Positions 1 to 10,575 of a stretch of DNA of 48,869 nt are shown one piece after another. Both the position numbers and the translations under genes were made by a program. Source of the stretch: an uncultured Prevotella sp. (GTDB lineage: Bacteria > Bacteroidota > Bacteroidia > Bacteroidales > Bacteroidaceae); the NCBI GenBank assembly GCA_900314995.1, contig OMXK01000025.1:1-48869 (forward strand), read 5' to 3'. The notes below the pieces were generated by a model, which searched no databases, had not been told where the DNA came from, and saw only the letters and a list, made by a program, of their open reading frames with translations. Each line of letters starts with the position of its first letter. Positions within the stretch are counted from its first letter, which is position 1.

Positions 1-1
1 C

Positions 2-172
2 TCTACCGTTGCATTCCCCTCAGAGCAGCATCCTGCTACGATTTCAGCCGTCGGTGCGGTTGATGACAATGGCATGGTACACGTTGAAGCCACGCTGAAG
101 CCACACCCGCATCTGTCACCTGGTATGACTGCATTTATAACTTTAGAGAAAGTTCCGGGCTCAAATCCGTAA
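2..172 (+). CDS. C-terminal end of an RND efflux membrane fusion (HlyD-type) protein, 5' truncated
   Basis: The window opens inside a reading frame that runs 56 codons to a TAA at 170-172. The translated tail contains GAVDDNGMVHVEATLK followed by LSPGMTAFITL. This is the usual ending of periplasmic adaptor (membrane fusion) proteins of RND or MacA-type pumps: a final beta-barrel/membrane-proximal strand pair with an L-x-P-GM-x-A turn. Such proteins link an inner-membrane transporter to a TolC-like channel. Only the last 56 residues are visible, so the transporter class and gene name cannot be given. The assignment rests on this short motif and is moderately secure. Confidence 0.6.
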   Translation, partial: STVAFPSEQHPATISAVGAVDDNGMVHVEATLKPHPHLSPGMTAFITLEKVPGSNP

Positions 173-180
173 CCTATCCA

Positions 181-387
181 CTAATTACCAGATCTCGATG
201 CGGTCCTTGGGAGCGAGATACATCTGATGTCCATCAGGTCGGCAAAGACCGACGGTTCGATGATGTTCTCTGATTCCGATTCGTCTGACGGATTGGTTGG
301 ATTGTCATCTATACTGTCTGCACAAGATACCATCATCAGGCTGTAGGTAAGGATGGCGGCCATCATCCATAAAGATTGTTTCCTCAT
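181..387 (-). pseudogene. Remnant of a lipoprotein gene (signal peptide joined out of frame to a C-terminal end)
   Basis: The frame starts with a clear lipoprotein signal: MRKQ, a hydrophobic run, and lipobox MVSC with the cysteine at residue 22, followed by an Asp/Asn/Pro/Ser-rich linker. This is how many exported Bacteroidales lipoproteins begin. After about residue 50 the annotated frame turns into an unconvincing tail ending SRSGN. In the neighbouring frame the same DNA reads DGHQMYLAPKDRIEIW and stops at 185, which looks like a genuine protein C-terminus. The simplest reading is that an internal deletion or frameshift removed most of a larger secreted-protein gene and left its two ends. 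A genuinely small 68-residue lipoprotein is the alternative. Confidence 0.5.
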
Positions 388-495
388 ATATAGTTTTTTT
401 TATGGTTGAAGGGCCTCTTTTTCGCGTACATATATATTATTTGTAGATTGACGTAAGGCTTATTGGACTTTCGTTTTTCTTTTTTTTTGGAAATA

Positions 496-527
496 TTTGG
501 CTGTTTAGGAAAGTTTTCGTAATTTTG
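496..527 (+). promoter_or_regulatory. Promoter of the NhaD antiporter gene
   Basis: A -33 box TTTG at 496-499 is followed 20 bp later by the -7 box TAATTTTG at 520-527, matching the Bacteroidetes sigma-ABfr consensus. Transcription should start near 533. The GTG at 527 lies within the promoter, so it cannot be the start codon. This favours the ATG at 551. Confidence 0.75.
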
Positions 528-550
528 TGGCCAAAGAACGCTTGCTGAAT

Positions 551-1960
551 ATGACGCTGATTATTGTTATTTTGCTGCTACTGGGATATGTGGTGATTGC
601 CACAGGACATCTGACCGGTGTGAACAAAGCCGCTATCGCGATGTTTGTCGCTACCGTCGGATGGGTGGTATATGTCTGCTATGGTACGGATTTCGTGATG
701 GCCCACCATGCACCGGAATACCTTGCCTTCCTGAAGGGCACCGAACCATCGAGCGATGCGGTGAAGTTCTTCATCTACGACGAGCTGTTCCTGTACTATG
801 TGGGCCGTGCCGCCAGTATCGTGATGTTCCTGTTGGCCACGATGAGCATCATCGATATCCTGAACAATAACGGCTGCTTCGACTTTATCTCTAAGTGGAT
901 CCGTACGCGTAACTCCAAGCGCCTGCTGTGGACCATCACGCTGGCCACTTTCGTGATATCTGCCAATCTTGACAATCTGACGACTGCCACCATGATGCTG
1001 GTCATCATGCGGAATATCGTGCAGAACCGTCGCCAGCGGATGCTGATAGGCTCTGCCATCGTGATTGCCGCCAACTGCGGCGGCTGTCTGACGGTGATCG
1101 GCGATCCAACCAGTCTGCTGCTTTGGGGCGATGGTGCCGTTTCGGCTACGCATTTCACCTCGTACATGGCGCTGCCAACCATCCTGGCATGGGTAATACC
1201 GACGATGCTTATCAACAGGTCGCTGCCTGACAGGCTGGATACCCAATGGTCGCCGATGCCTTATCGCGGTGACGATACGAACCTGCGTCCGTGGCAACGG
1301 GTACTGATGCTCTTCGTGGGTATCGGCGGACTATGGTTTATCCCGACTTTCCATAACATCACGAAGCTGTCGCCGTTCCTCGGGGCTCTGTGTGTGCTCG
1401 CCGTGTTATGGGTGGTCAATGAGCTGATGAACCGCAAGCTGATGAATGCCGACCAGATGTCGCAGCGCCTGATTCCACGGGCCTTGCAGTATGGCGCCCA
1501 CCAGCAGATACTGTTTGTGATGGGTATCATGCTGGCCATGGGTGTAGCAACAGAGACAGGCGTGTTTGCTGACGTGTCGGCCTGGTTCGATGAGAATATC
1601 CATAGTGTATGGGTGGTCGGTATCGTGTCAGGTGTACTCAGCAGCATGGTCGACACCTTTACGATTGCTGCCAGCGATATCTCGCTTTATCCCGTTCTTC
1701 AGCCATCGCAACTGGAACTGGTGCCCGATGCAGAATATATGGCGCAGTTTGTGAAGAACGGTGCTTATTGGAAGATTATCGCCTATTCAACAGCTGTGGG
1801 CGGTTGTCTGCTGTCTGTAGGCTCCACCAGCGGTATGGCGTTGATGAAGATGGAGCATGTCAGACTGAGCTGGTATGTGAAGCATCTGTCGCTCAAGGTG
1901 CTGGCAGGCTGGTTGGTCGGTCTGGCAGTATTATGGTTTGAAATCAATATGTACAACTAA
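551..1960 (+). CDS. nhaD: Na+/H+ antiporter, NhaD family
   Basis: A 469-residue inner-membrane protein made almost wholly of hydrophobic helices, starting with MTLIIVILLLLGYVVIATGH. The motifs SANLDNLTTATMMLVIM and GGCLTVIGDPTSLLLW match the ion-transporter superfamily core of NhaD antiporters, which exchange cytoplasmic Na+ (or Li+) for protons. The C-terminal half repeats the pattern with SSMVDTFTIAASDISLYPV and GGCLLSVGSTSGMALM. The ATG at 551 was chosen because an upstream GTG at 527 falls on the -7 promoter box. The gene is followed 16 nt later by pfkA and may be cotranscribed with it. Sodium export close to the ATP synthase operon fits general ion homeostasis, but no functional link is proven. 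Confidence 0.9.
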   Translation: MTLIIVILLLLGYVVIATGHLTGVNKAAIAMFVATVGWVVYVCYGTDFVMAHHAPEYLAFLKGTEPSSDAVKFFIYDELFLYYVGRAASIVMFLLATMSIIDILNNNGCFDFISKWIRTRNSKRLLWTITLATFVISANLDNLTTATMMLVIMRNIVQNRRQRMLIGSAIVIAANCGGCLTVIGDPTSLLLWGDGAVSATHFTSYMALPTILAWVIPTMLINRSLPDRLDTQWSPMPYRGDDTNLRPWQRVLMLFVGIGGLWFIPTFHNITKLSPFLGALCVLAVLWVVNELMNRKLMNADQMSQRLIPRALQYGAHQQILFVMGIMLAMGVATETGVFADVSAWFDENIHSVWVVGIVSGVLSSMVDTFTIAASDISLYPVLQPSQLELVPDAEYMAQFVKNGAYWKIIAYSTAVGGCLLSVGSTSGMALMKMEHVRLSWYVKHLSLKVLAGWLVGLAVLWFEINMYN

Positions 1961-1976
1961 ACTTAAATAAGGAATT

Positions 1977-2954
1977 ATGGCTAAGATTAAGACAATTGGA
2001 ATTCTGACATCAGGTGGAGATGCCCCTGGTATGAATGCAGCCATCCGTGCCGTGACGCGTGCTGGTATTTACAACGGTTTTAAAATCAAGGGAATCTATC
2101 GTGGCTATGAAGGTTTGATCCATGATGAAGTGAAGGAGTTTACCACTGAAAACGTAAGTGGTATTATCACTCGTGGTGGTACGATTCTGAAGACGGCCCG
2201 CTCAAAGGATTTTATGACACCAGAGGGTATGCAGAAGGCATACGAAACCATTCAGAAAGAGGAGATCGATGCGCTGATAGTAATCGGTGGTAACGGTTCG
2301 TTGACGGGTGCCTGGAAGTTCGGTGTGGAGTATGACTTCCCTGTCATCGGACTTCCTGGAACCATCGACAATGACCTCTATGGCACTGATGATACCATTG
2401 GCTACGATACGACGATGAATACCATCATGGAATGTGTAGATAGAATCCGTGATACGGCGAACTCCCACGAACGCATCTTCTTTGTCGAGGTGATGGGTCG
2501 TGATGCCGGCTTCCTGGCACAGAACTGTGCTATTGCCTGCGGTGCAGAGGCAGCCATCGTTCCTGAGGAAACGACTGATGTTGACCAGTTGGCACAGTTC
2601 ATGGGACGTGGTATCCGTAAATCAAAGAAGTCATGTATCGTCATTGTGTCGGAGAGTCCGAAATGTGGTGCTCTCTACTATGCCGATCGTGTGAAGCATG
2701 AGTTCCCGGAGTTTGATGTACGTGTGTCTATCCTGGGCCATCTGCAGCGTGGTGGTTCTCCCACAGCCCTTGACCGCATTCTCGCCTCTATCACAGGCGT
2801 AGGTGCCATCGAAGCTATCATACAAGGACAGCGCAACATCATGGTGGGCGTGCGCAATAACGATGTGGTCTATGTGCCATTCTCTGAGGCCATTCGTACT
2901 GACAAACGCTTCGACAAACGACTTATCAAGGTTCTTGACGAATTGAGCATCTAG
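1977..2954 (+). CDS. pfkA: 6-phosphofructokinase (PfkA type)
   Basis: A 325-residue phosphofructokinase, the usual length for bacterial PfkA. It phosphorylates fructose 6-phosphate in glycolysis. Visible motifs are the nucleotide-binding [17 protein letters not shown] (residues 10-26), the catalytic PGTIDND near residue 126, MGRDAGFLA, and the substrate-binding [12 protein letters not shown]. The motif normally read as GGDGS, whose Asp helps bind Mg-ATP in the E. coli enzyme, is GGNGS here (Asn at residue 106). This may change phosphoryl-donor handling. The rest of the active site looks intact, so it is probably functional. The next gene begins 4 nt after the stop, which suggests an operon. 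Confidence 0.93.
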   Translation: MAKIKTIGILTSGGDAPGMNAAIRAVTRAGIYNGFKIKGIYRGYEGLIHDEVKEFTTENVSGIITRGGTILKTARSKDFMTPEGMQKAYETIQKEEIDALIVIGGNGSLTGAWKFGVEYDFPVIGLPGTIDNDLYGTDDTIGYDTTMNTIMECVDRIRDTANSHERIFFVEVMGRDAGFLAQNCAIACGAEAAIVPEETTDVDQLAQFMGRGIRKSKKSCIVIVSESPKCGALYYADRVKHEFPEFDVRVSILGHLQRGGSPTALDRILASITGVGAIEAIIQGQRNIMVGVRNNDVVYVPFSEAIRTDKRFDKRLIKVLDELSI

Positions 2955-2958
2955 GTCT

Positions 2959-4059
2959 ATGCCTGAGATCAAGAAGATAGTCCTGACAGGCGGACCATGT
3001 GCAGGCAAGACTACCGCACTGGTAAAGATCGTCGAGTATTTCTCCGGGATGGGATATAAGGTATTCACCATCCCGGAGGTTCCGACGCTTTTCAGCATTG
3101 GCGGCTGGAACTATCTGACGCCTAACCGCCAACTCTATTATCAGGGTGAGCGCGCCATCCTTGAGACGCAGCTGGCTCTCGAGGATCAGTTCATGGCGCT
3201 GGCAGAGGTCTGTACGAAACCCGTGCTGATCGTCTGCGACAGAGGCGCTCTGGACATCTCTGCCTATATCAAACCCGAGGAGTGGGAGGAGATAACTCAG
3301 ATGGCCGGATCGGACTCAGAGAGTCTGCGTAAGCGTTACGATGCCGTACTCCACCTGGTGAGTGCCGCTGACGGTGCCGAACAGTATTATACCACTGCCA
3401 CGAATGCCACCCGTTATGAGAAAGCCGACGAGGAGGGTCTGCGCCTGGCGCGTGAACTTGACAAGAAAGTGATCAATGCGTGGTCGGGCCATTCGCATCT
3501 TCGTGTCATCAATAACCATGACGACTTCAATGCGAAGCTGAGTCGCGTCATCCAGGAGATCAGCAATGTGCTCGGTCTGCCGTTGCCTGTGGAAAAGGAA
3601 CGGCTCTACAAGGTTGAGGTTATCGGTGAGATACCCGGTGCCATCGAGAGCCAGATTACCCAGACCTATCTGGTGGCCGAGCCGGGCTGTGAGGTCCGTC
3701 TGCGTCGTCGTGAATGGAGTAGGGGAAAGGTGGTCAATGTGCATCGCTCAAAGAAGCAGATCTCCGAAACACAGGTGATCGAGACGGAGCGTCAGGTGGA
3801 CAACAACCTCTATGAGCAGATGCTGCAGCAGGCCGACCCCTATCGCTCGACGATCAAGAAGCGCCGGCAGAGTTTCATCTGGAAGGGTCAGCACTTTGAG
3901 ATCGATACCTTCCTGGAGCCTGTCAGCGATCTCGTGATCCTCCAATCGAAGGGTGTTGCAGAGCAGGAAAGCGTGAAGTTCCCGCCGTTTGTCAAAGTGC
4001 TTGAAGACGTGACTGGGAATGTCCGATATTACAATTATCATATCGCTTTGAGGAAATAA
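2959..4059 (+). CDS. P-loop NTPase (AAA_28/kinase-like) fused to a C-terminal CYTH domain
   Basis: A 366-residue, apparently cytosolic two-domain protein. Residues 1-190 form a small kinase-like P-loop domain with Walker A GGPCAGKTT (11-19) and a strand ending in IVCDRGALD (about 93-101), reminiscent of NadR/thymidylate-kinase-like AAA_28 ATPases. Residues from about 205 on resemble a CYTH triphosphate-tunnel domain, with strands YKVEVIGEIP, CEVRLRRREW, SKKQISETQVIETERQV and KGQHFEIDTF. Those strands carry the alternating acidic and basic residues that line such tunnels. CYTH domains act on triphosphates or polyphosphate, so a role in phosphoryl transfer or nucleotide signalling is plausible, but the substrate is unknown. 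It follows pfkA by 4 nt. Confidence 0.75.
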   Translation: MPEIKKIVLTGGPCAGKTTALVKIVEYFSGMGYKVFTIPEVPTLFSIGGWNYLTPNRQLYYQGERAILETQLALEDQFMALAEVCTKPVLIVCDRGALDISAYIKPEEWEEITQMAGSDSESLRKRYDAVLHLVSAADGAEQYYTTATNATRYEKADEEGLRLARELDKKVINAWSGHSHLRVINNHDDFNAKLSRVIQEISNVLGLPLPVEKERLYKVEVIGEIPGAIESQITQTYLVAEPGCEVRLRRREWSRGKVVNVHRSKKQISETQVIETERQVDNNLYEQMLQQADPYRSTIKKRRQSFIWKGQHFEIDTFLEPVSDLVILQSKGVAEQESVKFPPFVKVLEDVTGNVRYYNYHIALRK

Positions 4060-4077
4060 TCGCAGGAATTAATTTAA

Positions 4078-5712
<1,635 letters not shown>

Positions 5713-5756
5713 TCTTCATTGAACAATTGAGCATTGACCATTGAACATTGAAGATT

Positions 5757-6002
5757 ATGCTGAATCTGAGAATTGTTTCGCCTGCAAAGGTTGAGTACGA
5801 TGGGGAAGTCTTGAGCGTCGTCGTTCCCGGAACGATGGGTCAGTTCGAGATTCTTAACGACCACGCGCCTATTATCTCTACGCTTCAGAAAGGAGTCGTG
5901 GAGTATACGACACAGGAGGGGAAAGCATCGCTTGACATCCTGGGGGGCTTCGTGGAAGTGCAGAAGAATGTGGTTAGCCTCTGTGTGGAACTGTCCGCCT
6001 GA
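5757..6002 (+). CDS. atpC: ATP synthase F1 subunit epsilon, short form
   Basis: An 81-residue epsilon subunit starting MLNLRIVSPAKVEYDG. Only the N-terminal beta-sandwich is present, with the conserved VPGTMGQFEILNDHAPI loop and FVEVQKNVVSLCVE. The C-terminal helical hairpin that inhibits ATP hydrolysis in E. coli is absent, so regulation of this enzyme should not depend on epsilon extension. The ATG at 5757 is preferred to the TTG at 5748, since the former begins the conserved domain. Between atpD and atpC lies a 36-nt stretch of repeated CATTGA-type words (5717-5753). Confidence 0.93.
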   Translation: MLNLRIVSPAKVEYDGEVLSVVVPGTMGQFEILNDHAPIISTLQKGVVEYTTQEGKASLDILGGFVEVQKNVVSLCVELSA

Positions 6003-6031
6003 GGAAAAAAGTATAAGAGTAAGGAGTTGTT

Positions 6032-6424
6032 ATGAACATCGACAAGTTGTGTATGAGCTATATCCGACAGGAACTGTTACTGGCAGTTGCCCTGTTTCTC
6101 ATTGCCTTACTGGTGATGCGTGTATGGTTCATCGATACGATCCTGACCCCTGCCATCATCAGCGTAAGCTTCATGTTGGTCGTGGCCGTTTCCATCGCAC
6201 TTGTGTGGCGCCGTGTGGCAAAAGGAGCACCTGACAGTCTGCCTACGTTCTTTACGGCAGTCTCGGGGTTCCGGATGTTGCTGGCCCTGGCCGTGATGTT
6301 CGTCTATTATGTGGTGAACAAAGACACCACGATGCTCCCGTTCTTCCTGGTGTTCATGGCCTTCTACTTTGCGTCATTGACACACCATTCCATATTCTTC
6401 GCCAGCGTGTCGAACCGCTCTTGA
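6032..6424 (+). CDS. Small membrane protein of the ATP synthase operon (AtpI-like position)
   Basis: A 130-residue protein with about four hydrophobic segments (near residues 14-31, 37-58, 77-96 and 103-120). It sits between atpC and atpB, the place where AtpI-type assembly factors are often encoded. Sequence similarity to E. coli AtpI is not obvious by eye, so only the position and topology argue for a role in c-ring assembly or cation supply. Cotranscription is very likely because the gaps on both sides are about 30 nt with no terminator. A lineage-specific hypothetical membrane protein remains possible. Confidence 0.7.
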   Translation: MNIDKLCMSYIRQELLLAVALFLIALLVMRVWFIDTILTPAIISVSFMLVVAVSIALVWRRVAKGAPDSLPTFFTAVSGFRMLLALAVMFVYYVVNKDTTMLPFFLVFMAFYFASLTHHSIFFASVSNRS

Positions 6425-6456
6425 CGTAATAGTTTGCTTACACATAATTAATAATA

Positions 6457-7506
6457 ATGAAACAATTAAAGTCGATAATTCTCCTGATGATGGTAGCGCT
6501 GCTGCCGATGCCAGCTATGGCCGAAGAAGGTGATGGAGGTGAGAAGATCAATATTCCTGAGATTGTTCTTGAACACTTGGCCGACTCATACGAGTGGCAC
6601 ATCGCCTCTTACCAGGGAAAGCATCTGAGCATTCCGCTGCCGATCATCATCCGTAGTGAGAATACCGGTGAGTGGCATTTCTGTACGGCTCACAGTCTGC
6701 CCGATGGTTTCTTCTTCAGCGAAGAGCACCACGGGAAGATCTACGAGCGTATGGCTGACGACAGTGAGGTGCGCCCCCTCGATCTGAGTATCACAAAGAG
6801 TGTGCTCCAGATCTGGATTGTGGTGTTCGTGCTGATCGCTGTCTTCCTCTCTTGCGCCCGCTGGTATAAGAAACACGACGTGAAGGACAAGGCACCTGGA
6901 GGTTTCGTCGGCGCTATGGAGATGATTGTGATGACGATTCACGACGACCTGATCAAATCATCGATCGGCGAGAAGCATTACAAGCCGTATGCACCTTATC
7001 TGCTGACGGTATTCTTCTTCATCCTGACGTGTAACCTTATCGGACTGATTCCCATCTTCCCGGGTGGTGCCAACGTCACAGGTAACATCAATATCACCTT
7101 CTTCCTGGCGCTGTGTACGATGCTCGCCATCAACATCTTCGCCAACAAGGAGTACTGGAAGGAAATCTTCTGGCCCGATGTGCCCCTGTTCCTGAAGGCT
7201 TATCCGGCACCTATCATGCCGGTTATCGAGCTCTTCGGTGTCTTCACGAAGCCTTTCGCGCTGATGATCCGTCTCTTTGCCAACATGATGGCAGGCCACG
7301 CTGTGATGCTCAGCTTCACTTGTGTGATCTTCCTCGGTTGGTCTATGGGTGTCGGATTTGGTCTCGGTCTGAATGCGTTCAGCATCCTGATGCTCCTCTT
7401 CATGAATCTGCTGGAGCTGCTGGTTGCCTTCGTTCAGGCTTACGTCTTCACCATGCTGAGTGCGGTGTTCATCGGGCTTGCCCATCAGGACCATCATGCA
7501 GAGTGA
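6457..7506 (+). CDS. atpB: ATP synthase Fo subunit a
   Basis: A 349-residue subunit a, longer than the roughly 270 residues of E. coli. It starts with a cleavable-type signal peptide (MKQLKSIILLMMVALLPMPAMAEE) and an extra periplasmic N-terminal region of about 110 residues, a known Bacteroidetes feature. The C-terminal half holds the membrane helices. The essential arginine lies in KPFALMIRLFANMMAGHAV, and the last helices carry NLLELLVAFVQAYVFTML. The subunit forms the half-channels that carry protons past the c-ring. The downstream gap to atpE contains a 15-bp word repeated at 7506-7520 and 7522-7536. Confidence 0.95.
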   Translation: MKQLKSIILLMMVALLPMPAMAEEGDGGEKINIPEIVLEHLADSYEWHIASYQGKHLSIPLPIIIRSENTGEWHFCTAHSLPDGFFFSEEHHGKIYERMADDSEVRPLDLSITKSVLQIWIVVFVLIAVFLSCARWYKKHDVKDKAPGGFVGAMEMIVMTIHDDLIKSSIGEKHYKPYAPYLLTVFFFILTCNLIGLIPIFPGGANVTGNINITFFLALCTMLAINIFANKEYWKEIFWPDVPLFLKAYPAPIMPVIELFGVFTKPFALMIRLFANMMAGHAVMLSFTCVIFLGWSMGVGFGLGLNAFSILMLLFMNLLELLVAFVQAYVFTMLSAVFIGLAHQDHHAE

Positions 7507-7559
7507 AAATGTAACAATTATAAAATGTAACAATTAGAAGTAAATTCAATTATTAATAA

Positions 7560-7817
<258 letters not shown>

Positions 7818-7866
7818 TAAAGATTCATTTCTGTTTTCAAGTAAGTAACCCTAAAGAAAATAGCGA

Positions 7867-8382
7867 ATGGATTTCAGTAAACTGCCAGCAATTCTCACGC
7901 CCGATCTGGGACTCTTGTTCTGGATGCTTCTGGCCTTTGCGGTAGTGTTCTTCGTGCTCGCCAAGTACGGCTTCCCTGCTATCATCAACATGGTGGAGGA
8001 GCGCAAGAAGTACATTGACGAAAGTCTTCTGAAGGCGCACGAGGCCTCCGAGCGGTTGGAAAACATCAAGCAGGAGGGTGAGGCTATTCTGCAGGAGGCT
8101 CGCGATCGTCAGGCCCAGATTCTCAAGGAAGCAGCCGAGACGCGCGATGCGATTGTGGAACAGGCTCAGCAGAAGGCCCGTGAGGAGGGAGCCCGACTGC
8201 TAGGTGACGCCAAACTCGCCATCGAGCAGGAAAAGAAGGCTGCCATCGCCGACATCCGACAGCAGGTGGCCACACTGAGTGTGGAGATCGCAGAGAAGGT
8301 TCTGCGTCAGAACCTGAAGGATGACAAGGCTCAGATGGCCCTGATCGAAAAGATGCTGGATGAGGTTTCTACTGACAAATAA
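7867..8382 (+). CDS. atpF: ATP synthase Fo subunit b
   Basis: A 171-residue peripheral stalk subunit. One N-terminal transmembrane helix (LLFWMLLAFAVVFFVLAKYGF, about residues 17-37) is followed by a long charged amphipathic coiled coil rich in Glu, Lys, Ala and Gln. This matches subunit b, whose dimer connects subunit a to delta and alpha. ATG at 7867 is the only convincing start. The next gene starts 12 nt after its stop. Confidence 0.94.
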   Translation: MDFSKLPAILTPDLGLLFWMLLAFAVVFFVLAKYGFPAIINMVEERKKYIDESLLKAHEASERLENIKQEGEAILQEARDRQAQILKEAAETRDAIVEQAQQKAREEGARLLGDAKLAIEQEKKAAIADIRQQVATLSVEIAEKVLRQNLKDDKAQMALIEKMLDEVSTDK

Positions 8383-8393
8383 GCTAGTAGCGT

Positions 8394-8930
8394 ATGGATA
8401 TAGGAGTCATATCGGTCAGATACGCCCGTGCACTTCTCAAGAGTGCGACTGACGCAAAAATCGAGGATGCTGTCTACACGGAGATGCAGCAGCTCGCCAA
8501 GAGCTATGCCGACGTGCCACAGCTGCGGTTTACGATAGACAATCCGATGCTCTCAAAGGACAATAAGGAGGCGCTGTTGCTGACAGCAGCAGGCAAGAAC
8601 CCCTCCGAGCTGACCAAGGCTTTCATCCAGCTCGTGCTGAAGGAAGACCGTGAGGGCGTGATGCAGTTCATCGCCAATTCGTACGTCACGCTTTACCGCC
8701 AACAGAAGAATGTCATCCGCGGACGCCTCATCACCGCTGCCGCCGTTTCTCCTGCTACCGAGCAGAAGATGCGCCAGATGGTGGAGAGTAAAACTAATGG
8801 AACAGTGGAGTTTGAGACCGAGGTGAACCCCGAGATTATCGGCGGGTTTATCCTTGAGTACGACAGTTACCGCATGGACGCCAGCGTAAAGTCGAAACTC
8901 AACTCTATTCTCACCCAGTTGAGAAAATGA
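8394..8930 (+). CDS. atpH: ATP synthase F1 subunit delta
   Basis: A 178-residue delta (OSCP-like) subunit that attaches the b stalk to the top of F1. It starts MDIGVISVRYARALLKSA, the typical N-terminal helix of the family. The C-terminal end has the conserved VNPEIIGGFILEYDSYRMDASVKSKL pattern. Length and position between atpF and atpA fit. The gap to atpA carries short inverted words (GAATG...CATTC, AATGTAA...TTACATT) in AT-rich DNA. Confidence 0.94.
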   Translation: MDIGVISVRYARALLKSATDAKIEDAVYTEMQQLAKSYADVPQLRFTIDNPMLSKDNKEALLLTAAGKNPSELTKAFIQLVLKEDREGVMQFIANSYVTLYRQQKNVIRGRLITAAAVSPATEQKMRQMVESKTNGTVEFETEVNPEIIGGFILEYDSYRMDASVKSKLNSILTQLRK

Positions 8931-8982
8931 ACGAATGTAATTATTGCATTCTTACATTATTAAATTTTTAAAATTAGAATTA

Positions 8983-10569
8983 ATGTCAGATAAGATTAAA
9001 CCAAGTGAAGTCTCCCAGGTCCTCATCGACCAGCTCAAGGGTATTTCCAACGCCGAGAAATTCGACGAAGTGGGTACTGTACTGACTGTCAGCGATGGTG
9101 TGGCCCGTATCTACGGACTGCGCAACGCCGAGGCAAACGAGCTGCTGGAATTTGAGAACGGCACGATGGCTATCGTGATGAACCTGGAAGAGGACAACGT
9201 CGGTTGTGTGCTTCTCGGTACCACCTCGGGCATCAAAGAGGGTATGGTCGTTAAGCGTACGAAGCGTATTGCCTCTATCCGTGTCAACGATAACATGCTG
9301 GGCCGCGTCATCAATCCGCTGGGACAGGCTATCGACGGCAAGGGAGACATCGACCTGAGCGACGCATTCGAGATGCCGCTCGACCGTAAGGCTCCTGGTG
9401 TGATCTACCGTCAGCCCGTGAAGGAGCCGCTGCAGACAGGTCTGAAGGCCATCGACTCGATGATCCCCATCGGTCGCGGACAGCGTGAGTTGATCATTGG
9501 TGACCGTCAGACGGGTAAGACCGCCATCGCCGTTGATACGATTATCAACCAGAAGAGTTTCTATGAGGCAGGCAAGCCTGTCTATTGTATCTATGTGGCC
9601 ATCGGCCAGAAGGCTTCTACCGTTGCCGCCCTCGTGTCGACACTCCAGGAGCACGGTGCCATGCCTTACACCATCGTGGTTGCCGCTACGGCTGCCGATC
9701 CTGCCGCCATGCAGTATTATGCACCGTTTGCCGGTGCTGCCATCGGTGAGTACTTCCGCGATCGCGGTCTGCCTGCATTGGTAGTCTACGACGACCTTTC
9801 GAAGCAGGCTGTGGCCTATCGTGAGGTGTCGCTGATCCTGCGCCGTCCCTCCGGACGTGAGGCTTATCCCGGTGATGTGTTCTACCTCCACTCTCGTCTG
9901 CTTGAGCGTGCCGCCAAGATGAACGAGCAGCAGGAAGTGGCCGAGCAGATGAACGACCTGCCCGAATGCATGAAAGGTCATGTGAAGGGTGGTGGCTCGC
10001 TTACCGCCCTGCCTATCATCGAGACCCAGGCTGGCGACGTATCTGCTTACATCCCGACGAATGTGATCTCTATTACCGACGGTCAGATATTCTTGGAGTC
10101 AGACCTCTTCAACCAAGGTTTCCGTCCTGCCATCAACGTTGGTATCTCCGTATCCCGTGTAGGTGGCTCGGCACAGATCAAGTCTATGAAGAAGGTGGCC
10201 GGTACCCTGAAGATCGACCAGGCGCAGTATCGTGAGCTCGAGGCCTTCTCGAAGTTCTCAAGCGATATGGACGCCGTGACAGCGATGACGCTCGATCGTG
10301 GACGTAAGAACAACCAGCTGCTGATTCAGCCGCAGTACAGCCCGATGCCCGTAGGAGAGCAGATTGCCATCCTCTATTGTGGCGTTCACGGACTGATGCG
10401 CGAAGTGCCTATCGATAAGGTACGTGAGTGTCAGACATCCTTCCTCGACAAGTTGCGTTCAGCCAATCCTGAAGTCATCCAGACGCTTGCCAGCGGAAAG
10501 ATCGACGACGAGACGACTGCAAAGATCGAGCAGGTGATGGCTGATATAGCAGGAACGTATAAAAACTAG
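8983..10569 (+). CDS. atpA: ATP synthase F1 subunit alpha
   Basis: A 528-residue alpha subunit forming the non-catalytic nucleotide sites and the alpha3beta3 hexamer. It shows the P-loop [29 protein letters not shown] and the signature [17 protein letters not shown]. The ATG at 8983 ([12 protein letters not shown]) is the family start. An upstream TTG in the same frame lies in AT-rich leader sequence and would add 13 unlikely residues. atpG begins 6 nt after the stop, consistent with tight coupling. Confidence 0.97.
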   Translation: MSDKIKPSEVSQVLIDQLKGISNAEKFDEVGTVLTVSDGVARIYGLRNAEANELLEFENGTMAIVMNLEEDNVGCVLLGTTSGIKEGMVVKRTKRIASIRVNDNMLGRVINPLGQAIDGKGDIDLSDAFEMPLDRKAPGVIYRQPVKEPLQTGLKAIDSMIPIGRGQRELIIGDRQTGKTAIAVDTIINQKSFYEAGKPVYCIYVAIGQKASTVAALVSTLQEHGAMPYTIVVAATAADPAAMQYYAPFAGAAIGEYFRDRGLPALVVYDDLSKQAVAYREVSLILRRPSGREAYPGDVFYLHSRLLERAAKMNEQQEVAEQMNDLPECMKGHVKGGGSLTALPIIETQAGDVSAYIPTNVISITDGQIFLESDLFNQGFRPAINVGISVSRVGGSAQIKSMKKVAGTLKIDQAQYRELEAFSKFSSDMDAVTAMTLDRGRKNNQLLIQPQYSPMPVGEQIAILYCGVHGLMREVPIDKVRECQTSFLDKLRSANPEVIQTLASGKIDDETTAKIEQVMADIAGTYKN

Positions 10570-10575
10570 TAGCCT

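Noticed and set aside
578-1297. Long minus-strand open frame opposite nhaD
   Set aside because: It is a shadow of the antiporter frame with no promoter or family resemblance.
8986-9981. 331-codon minus-strand frame opposite atpA
   Set aside because: Antisense shadow of a strongly conserved gene; composition follows the codon bias of atpA.
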